A program made the position numbers and the translations under genes. 9,268 bases of DNA from Thermoplasmata archaeon (GTDB lineage Archaea > Thermoplasmatota > B47-G6 > B47-G6B > 47-G6), in the NCBI GenBank assembly GCA_003663565.1, contig QMTT01000012.1, positions 1-9,268 of the forward strand, given 5' to 3'. Shown here piece by piece: positions 7,194-9,268 of the stretch. Within the stretch, counting starts at the first letter, position 1, and every line of letters begins with the position of its first letter. Under the pieces are notes generated by a model. That model saw nothing but the letters and a program-made list of their open reading frames with translations, did no database searches and was not told the DNA's origin.

Positions 7194-7370
7194 TTATTTC
7201 CCACGTTGCTTCCTCTTCCTTGCCCATGAGTAAGATCTCCATCTAGGATCTGGATAGCCGCAGTGTGCACAACGTCTCTTAGCGACATTATATGATCTAT
7301 GCCCACACCTGCGACAAACTATATGTGTCGTCTTATTCCTCTTCCCAAATGAGGGTGTTCCCTTGCTCAT
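7194..7370 (-). CDS. rpl37e: Large-subunit ribosomal protein eL37 (L37e)
   Basis: The 58-residue protein was found by direct translation. It is strongly basic (about one third Lys/Arg) and binds 23S rRNA in the large subunit. The zinc ribbon is complete: C19-RR-C22 and C34-AH-C37. The start [20 protein letters not shown] and the block [17 protein letters not shown] are characteristic of archaeal and eukaryotic L37. The ribosome binding site GAGGAGGTG lies within the last codons of the LSm gene, whose stop codon is only four bases before this ATG, so the two are translated from one mRNA. The LSm-eL37 pair is conserved widely among archaea. The stop codon is six bases from the end of the convergent radical SAM gene, leaving no separate terminator space. 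Confidence 0.96.
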   Translation of the reverse strand: MSKGTPSFGKRNKTTHIVCRRCGHRSYNVAKRRCAHCGYPDPRWRSYSWARKRKQRGK

Positions 7371-7374
7371 CTAG

Positions 7375-7617
7375 CTACACCTCCTCACTTGGGGAGATGT
7401 ATATTACGTTATCACCTCGAATCACAGCAAATGTATAAGACTTAGTTTTCTGTTCACCAGTCTCCTGAATATATGTAACTTCTTCAACGTTTTTGAGTAC
7501 AAGATTCATGTGAGAATCATAACCATCTAATATCCCGCGATATTCTTTGTTCCCTCTGATAACTACTAAGACGTTCTTACCACGGCTGTTATTGAGCACA
7601 TCAAGTGGTCTTTTCAT
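7375..7617 (-). CDS. Sm-like archaeal protein (LSm/SmAP)
   Basis: LSm proteins form heptameric rings that bind U-rich RNA and take part in RNA processing and stability. The 80-residue protein has the Sm1 fold with the RNA-contact DSHMNL (34-39, D34 and N38) and the Sm2 motif [10 protein letters not shown] (65-74). The frame is open to an earlier ATG at 7638. I prefer ATG 7617, giving [10 protein letters not shown] as in the family, because GGAGGGAT lies seven bases before it and would be inside the coding region with the earlier start. It is the first gene of the LSm-eL37 operon. Two TATA candidates lie upstream on the minus strand, at 7703-7696 (ATATAAAA) and 7688-7681 (TTTTTAAA). The binding-site region is complementary to a conserved block in the nearby RNA candidates. 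Confidence 0.95.
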   Translation of the reverse strand: MKRPLDVLNNSRGKNVLVVIRGNKEYRGILDGYDSHMNLVLKNVEEVTYIQETGEQKTKSYTFAVIRGDNVIYISPSEEV

Positions 7618-7680
7618 CTCATAAATCCCTCCAATCACTGATGACTCAAGGAAAGCTCATTGATGAGATCACAGATCTAC

Positions 7681-7703
7681 TTTAAAAATCATATGTTTTA
7701 TAT
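7681..7703 (-). promoter_or_regulatory. Promoter of the LSm-eL37 operon
   Basis: Two TATA-like runs lie close together on the minus strand: ATATAAAA at 7703-7696 and TTTTTAAA at 7688-7681. Predicted starts are near 7674 and 7660, giving leaders of about 57 or 43 bases before the LSm ATG. Confidence 0.5.
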
Positions 7704-7729
7704 CAGTTTTGCTGTTCCTGGGAATCCTC

Positions 7730-7862
7730 GTTCTACCTACCCGTTAAGAGCGTGTGAAGTATTAATTTCATAGCGAGTAGGCTTCCTCCTCCGGCTTCAT
7801 TGGAGGGCTTTTTCAGCAGTTATTCGGGCTTAGGACCACATATCAAGGATTGCCACACTATA
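7730..7862 (-). ncRNA. Candidate orphan RNA, copy 2
   Basis: Between the end of psmB and the LSm promoter lies a unit with its own minus-strand TATA box (7894-7881) and a G/C-rich body. It contains GGTCCTAAGCCCGAAT (7837-7822) and AAAGCCCTCCAATGAAG (7811-7795). These occur in the same order, behind the same TATTTAAA-type block, on the plus strand past psmB: 15 of 16 and 17 of 17 bases match. CCTCC after the second block can pair with GGAGG ten bases on. The length is a guess from where structure fades. One short frame reads KSPPMKPEEEAYSL then stop, recalling TnpB tails, so it may derive from the 3' end of a tnpB gene. I see no intact protein. Confidence 0.45.
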
Positions 7863-7880
7863 ATGAAATAAGCCCTAAAT

Positions 7881-7908
7881 AATATTTAAAAATTACGAAA
7901 AAAATAAA
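7881..7908 (-). promoter_or_regulatory. psmB terminator-like T run followed by the copy 2 TATA box
   Basis: On the minus strand, 24 bases after the proteasome stop codon, TTTATTTTTTT (7908-7898) is a typical archaeal oligo-T termination site. It is followed at once by AATTTTTAAATATT (7894-7881), a strong TATA box predicting a start near 7860. Its TTTAAATATTATT is identical to the element upstream of copy 1 at 8859-8871. Confidence 0.55.
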
Positions 7909-7931
7909 GATGTTGATTTTTACACTCTTTA

Positions 7932-8588
7932 CTATCCACGAGACAGTCCTGCTTTGATTCTCGCGAGATATTGTTCTATGTCTTCAGGTTTTAGGTAGTG
8001 TACACCCTCGGCGTTCACATACGCCACATCCATTCCGTCCCCAGTGGCAGTATCTCTACCTATTGCTCTGACGATAGCTCTTATGGCAAGCTCAAGCGCC
8101 TCATCTAGAGTCATCCCCTTCTCATATCTGTCATCGAGAACCCCTATGGCAACAATGCTTCCGCTGCCAGTTGCTGTATATTCCTCTTCTAGGATACCTC
8201 CATCTAAATCTATTTGAAATATATGACTGCCCGTGTCGTCATATCCAGCTAAGATAACAGATATTATGTATGGAGAATACCTGTAACTGTTTAGATAATT
8301 TGAGAGCATTGTAGAAAGAGCTTTAACACTTATCCTCTTACCGCTTTTCATCCTGAAGTACCTTGCTTCTGTGTCTGCTAGTCTTGCTAAGTATTGGGCA
8401 TCCCCAACGTAGCCCGATATGGTCAGTACCATATGCTCATCCACTTGGAGTATCTTCCTTGCCGCTTTACTTGCTATGTATGTTCCAGCAGATGCTCTCT
8501 TATCTGCAGCTACAACAACGCCATCCGCATACTTCAGAGCTATCGTCGTTGTCCCCGTTTTATTAACACCAACCAACTGATTATTCAT
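7932..8588 (-). CDS. psmB: Proteasome beta subunit, catalytically competent
   Basis: This is a beta subunit of the archaeal 20S proteasome, the cytoplasmic barrel protease. The 218-residue precursor has a 12-residue propeptide ending in KTG, then TTTIALKYADGVVVAADKRA. After self-cleavage the catalytic residues Thr1 (T13), Asp17 (D29) and Lys33 (K45) are all present, and the GSGS and D-G-x-D motifs near the substrate pocket are intact (TATGSGS, TATGDGMDV). Many crenarchaea have two beta subunits, one inactive; this one should be the active type, so a second may lie elsewhere. GGGGTGAG (8594-8601) lies five bases before the ATG. A TATA box at 8651-8660 sets a leader of about 40 bases. It is probably transcribed alone, with an oligo-T stop just downstream. 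Psm alpha genes are not in the window. Confidence 0.95.
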   Translation of the reverse strand: MNNQLVGVNKTGTTTIALKYADGVVVAADKRASAGTYIASKAARKILQVDEHMVLTISGYVGDAQYLARLADTEARYFRMKSGKRISVKALSTMLSNYLNSYRYSPYIISVILAGYDDTGSHIFQIDLDGGILEEEYTATGSGSIVAIGVLDDRYEKGMTLDEALELAIRAIVRAIGRDTATGDGMDVAYVNAEGVHYLKPEDIEQYLARIKAGLSRG

Positions 8589-8648
8589 AAGTGCTCACCC
8601 CACATTAACCTTCGAACGTTATCCAATGATCTAAACTAAACCAAGGAT

Positions 8649-8660
8649 CATTATAAAGAA
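8649..8660 (-). promoter_or_regulatory. TATA box of the proteasome beta gene
   Basis: TTCTTTATAATG on the minus strand lies about 65 bases before the start codon. The predicted transcript start is near 8629. Confidence 0.6.
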
Positions 8661-8854
8661 GTTAGCTCTACTCCCTTTGAATTGAACACATAAACATCCC
8701 AAATGATATAGAGTTACCATGTGACATTGATCAATTTAATCGTAACAATACTATTTAAAGCTTCTTTTTTAGCATTCTCCACGATGACTGTTCTCACCTT
8801 GGGCTGTTCCATAGTTCGCAACAAGTGAAACATTTGCCATCCCTTGCTTTCCGA
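8661..8854 (+). promoter_or_regulatory. Intergenic stretch with an unassigned plus-strand TATA box
   Basis: The segment has no recognisable gene. A plus-strand CTATTTAAAG at 8751-8760 is a good TATA box. It is followed by a T-rich run (8761-8771) and would start a transcript near 8780. Bases 8780-8850 show no convincing C/D or H/ACA pattern. A minus-strand frame of 71 codons covers 8769-8984, but it has no ribosome binding site and runs against the structured RNA candidate. Confidence 0.35.
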
Positions 8855-9060
8855 AATCTTTAAATATTATTGAGGCAGCTCCCGTTATAATGGGATAGCC
8901 TCCGATATTGGGGTCCCAAGCCCGAATGGAGGCGATAAAGCCACAAAGATGTGGGGAGTAACCGTTCCCCCCAAAGCCCTCCAATGAAGGCTTAAAGGAT
9001 TAATCCTCCTGATCCTGAGGGGAGTGGGGTTACCCTGAAAGGGGGGCGAGGCCAATGATA
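8855..9060 (+). ncRNA. Candidate orphan RNA, copy 1, with TATA box
   Basis: A TATA box TTTAAATATTATT (8859-8871) precedes a G/C-rich, structured segment expected to start near 8890. Visible helices are GCCTCC/GGAGGC (8898-8903/8928-8933), CCACA/TGTGG (8941-8945/8950-8954) and, competing with it, GGGGA/TCCCC (8953-8957/8966-8970). The conserved blocks GGTCCCAAGCCCGAAT (8912-8927) and AAAGCCCTCCAATGAAG (8973-8989) match copy 2 on the opposite strand. G/C-rich structure continues to about 9060 and perhaps to 9150. Two frames look like a TnpB tail: VPSPNGGDKATKMWGVTVPP and, in another frame, GSNRSPQSPPMKA followed by a stop. No TnpB catalytic region or zinc finger is present. Either a free-standing RNA gene or the remnant 3' end of an IS605-type tnpB with its omegaRNA fits. 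Confidence 0.5.
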
Positions 9061-9079
9061 TACTCTCGATGAACTCAGA

Positions 9080-9144
9080 GGGGTTGAGGTTGATGTGCCC
9101 TAAGGCTTATATAGGGATTGGTATGCCTATGTAGGCTGAACCCC
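9080..9144 (+). ncRNA. Possible compact three-helix RNA fold
   Basis: A 65-base segment closes with GGGGTT/AACCCC (9080-9085/9139-9144). Inside it are two hairpins: CCCTA/TAGGG (9098-9102/9112-9116) and GCCT/AGGC (9125-9128/9133-9136). It is not a tRNA: there is no T-arm sequence and too few arms. TGATGT near the 5' side and CTGA before the closing strand recall C and D boxes, but C-prime and D-prime boxes are not evident. It may be the 3' domain of copy 1 or independent. Confidence 0.25.
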
Positions 9145-9166
9145 AAGATAATAATAGGTGAACATA

Positions 9167-9199
9167 ATGAGCATAACACTAGATCATTTCGTTAAATAG
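9167..9199 (+). CDS. Possible tiny ORF (10 residues)
   Basis: ATG at 9167 follows AGGTGA (9156-9161) at five bases, an excellent archaeal ribosome binding site. A TATA-like CTTATATAG lies at 9107-9115. The frame encodes MSITLDHFVK and stops. Its last codons lie in the 39-base repeat, where the other copy reads DYFVK then stop with synonymous changes at two codons. It could be a leader peptide, the last codons of a decayed gene, or chance. Confidence 0.2.
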   Translation: MSITLDHFVK

Positions 9200-9224
9200 G
9201 TACAATAGTATTCTCGGTAATCAT
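9186..9224 (+). repeat. 39-base inverted repeat, copy B
   Basis: This segment matches the minus strand of 3344-3382 at 34 of 39 positions, with five transitions and no gaps. A TATA box follows six bases later. The pair encloses about 5.8 kb in inverted orientation. Confidence 0.7.
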
Positions 9225-9230
9225 AGAAAC

Positions 9231-9242
9231 ATTTAAATATTA
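9231..9242 (+). promoter_or_regulatory. TATA box for a transcript beyond the window
   Basis: ATTTAAATATTA is a strong TATA element predicting a start near 9262, at the window edge. TTTAAATATTAT is shared exactly with the boxes of RNA copies 1 and 2. The downstream product cannot be seen. Confidence 0.5.
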
Positions 9243-9268
9243 TAACAACTTGCTATTTAATGGTACGC

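Noticed and set aside
7632..7665. Two TGATGA boxes on the plus strand in the LSm leader, suggesting a C/D guide RNA
   Set aside because: No CTGA D boxes stand at the required distances and no promoter faces that way; the TGATGA occurrences fall in the LSm 5' leader.
8769..8984. Minus-strand frame of 71 codons opposite RNA copy 1
   Set aside because: No ribosome binding site is seen, composition is that of the structured RNA read backwards, and the conserved blocks do not keep a matching frame in copy 2.
9080..9144. tRNA gene suggested by a GGGGTT/AACCCC closing stem
   Set aside because: There is no GGTTCRA T-arm, no anticodon arm of the right size, and only two internal hairpins.
3452..9199. 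Composite transposon bounded by the 39-base inverted repeat
   Set aside because: The enclosed genes are core housekeeping genes with no transposase, and both repeat copies sit in promoter context, so a shared regulatory or dispersed element is more likely.
1..9268. CRISPR array, rRNA genes or toxin-antitoxin pairs
   Set aside because: I saw no regularly spaced direct repeats, no rRNA-like stretches and no paired small ORFs of a known toxin-antitoxin family.

Overview
The window reads as chromosomal DNA of a thermophilic archaeon, most likely a member of the Thermoproteota (crenarchaeal lineage). The reasons are the archaeal or eukaryote-like core genes (archease, Bud32, an Sm-like protein, ribosomal protein eL37, an active proteasome beta subunit), A/T-rich TATA boxes in place of bacterial -35/-10 promoters, GGTGA-type ribosome binding sites, and the Bud32-RdgB gene order. 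The order-level placement is inferred from family resemblance only.

Layout: 1-234 is the start of an archease gene (minus strand, cut by the window edge). 235-748 is A/T-rich and non-coding, with one TATA box. 749-1462 is a small AAA-type ATPase (plus). 1463-1589 separates it from a convergent class III aminotransferase (1590-2930, minus) and holds a G/C-rich hairpin resembling an IS200/IS605 end. 2931-3450 has no intact gene but contains a G/C-rich, strongly structured island behind a minus-strand TATA box. 3452-4486 is a sugar-phosphate nucleotidyltransferase (minus). It is divergent from a tight plus-strand cluster of Bud32 kinase (4696-5328), RdgB/HAM1 NTP pyrophosphatase (5339-5908) and an uncharacterised radical SAM protein (5922-7187). 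Converging on this from the minus strand is the LSm-eL37 operon (7617-7194), preceded by the proteasome beta subunit (8588-7932). The last 650 bases carry no recognisable protein gene but are rich in promoters and RNA structure.

The protein genes are mostly ordinary informational or housekeeping genes: tRNA modification (Bud32 of KEOPS), RNA ligation support (archease), nucleotide-pool cleaning (RdgB), RNA binding (LSm), translation (eL37) and protein turnover (PsmB). The aminotransferase and nucleotidyltransferase serve amino-acid and sugar-nucleotide metabolism.

The unusual part is between the genes. Two inverted copies of a TATA-driven, structured, apparently non-coding unit lie on either side of the proteasome gene (minus 7894-7730; plus 8855-9060). 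They share a TATA block, a 15-of-16-base block and an identical 17-base block. The G/C-rich island at 3080-3302 has the same 10-base core of the last block. A 39-base inverted repeat (34/39 identical, all five differences transitions) lies just upstream of the island's TATA box and of a further TATA box at the window's end. The 17-base block can pair with the ribosome binding site of the LSm mRNA, and short reading frames around it resemble the end of a TnpB protein. The simplest reading is a small family of orphan RNAs, possibly derived from the 3' end (omegaRNA part) of IS605-type tnpB genes. This is inference and needs expression data and covariance analysis.
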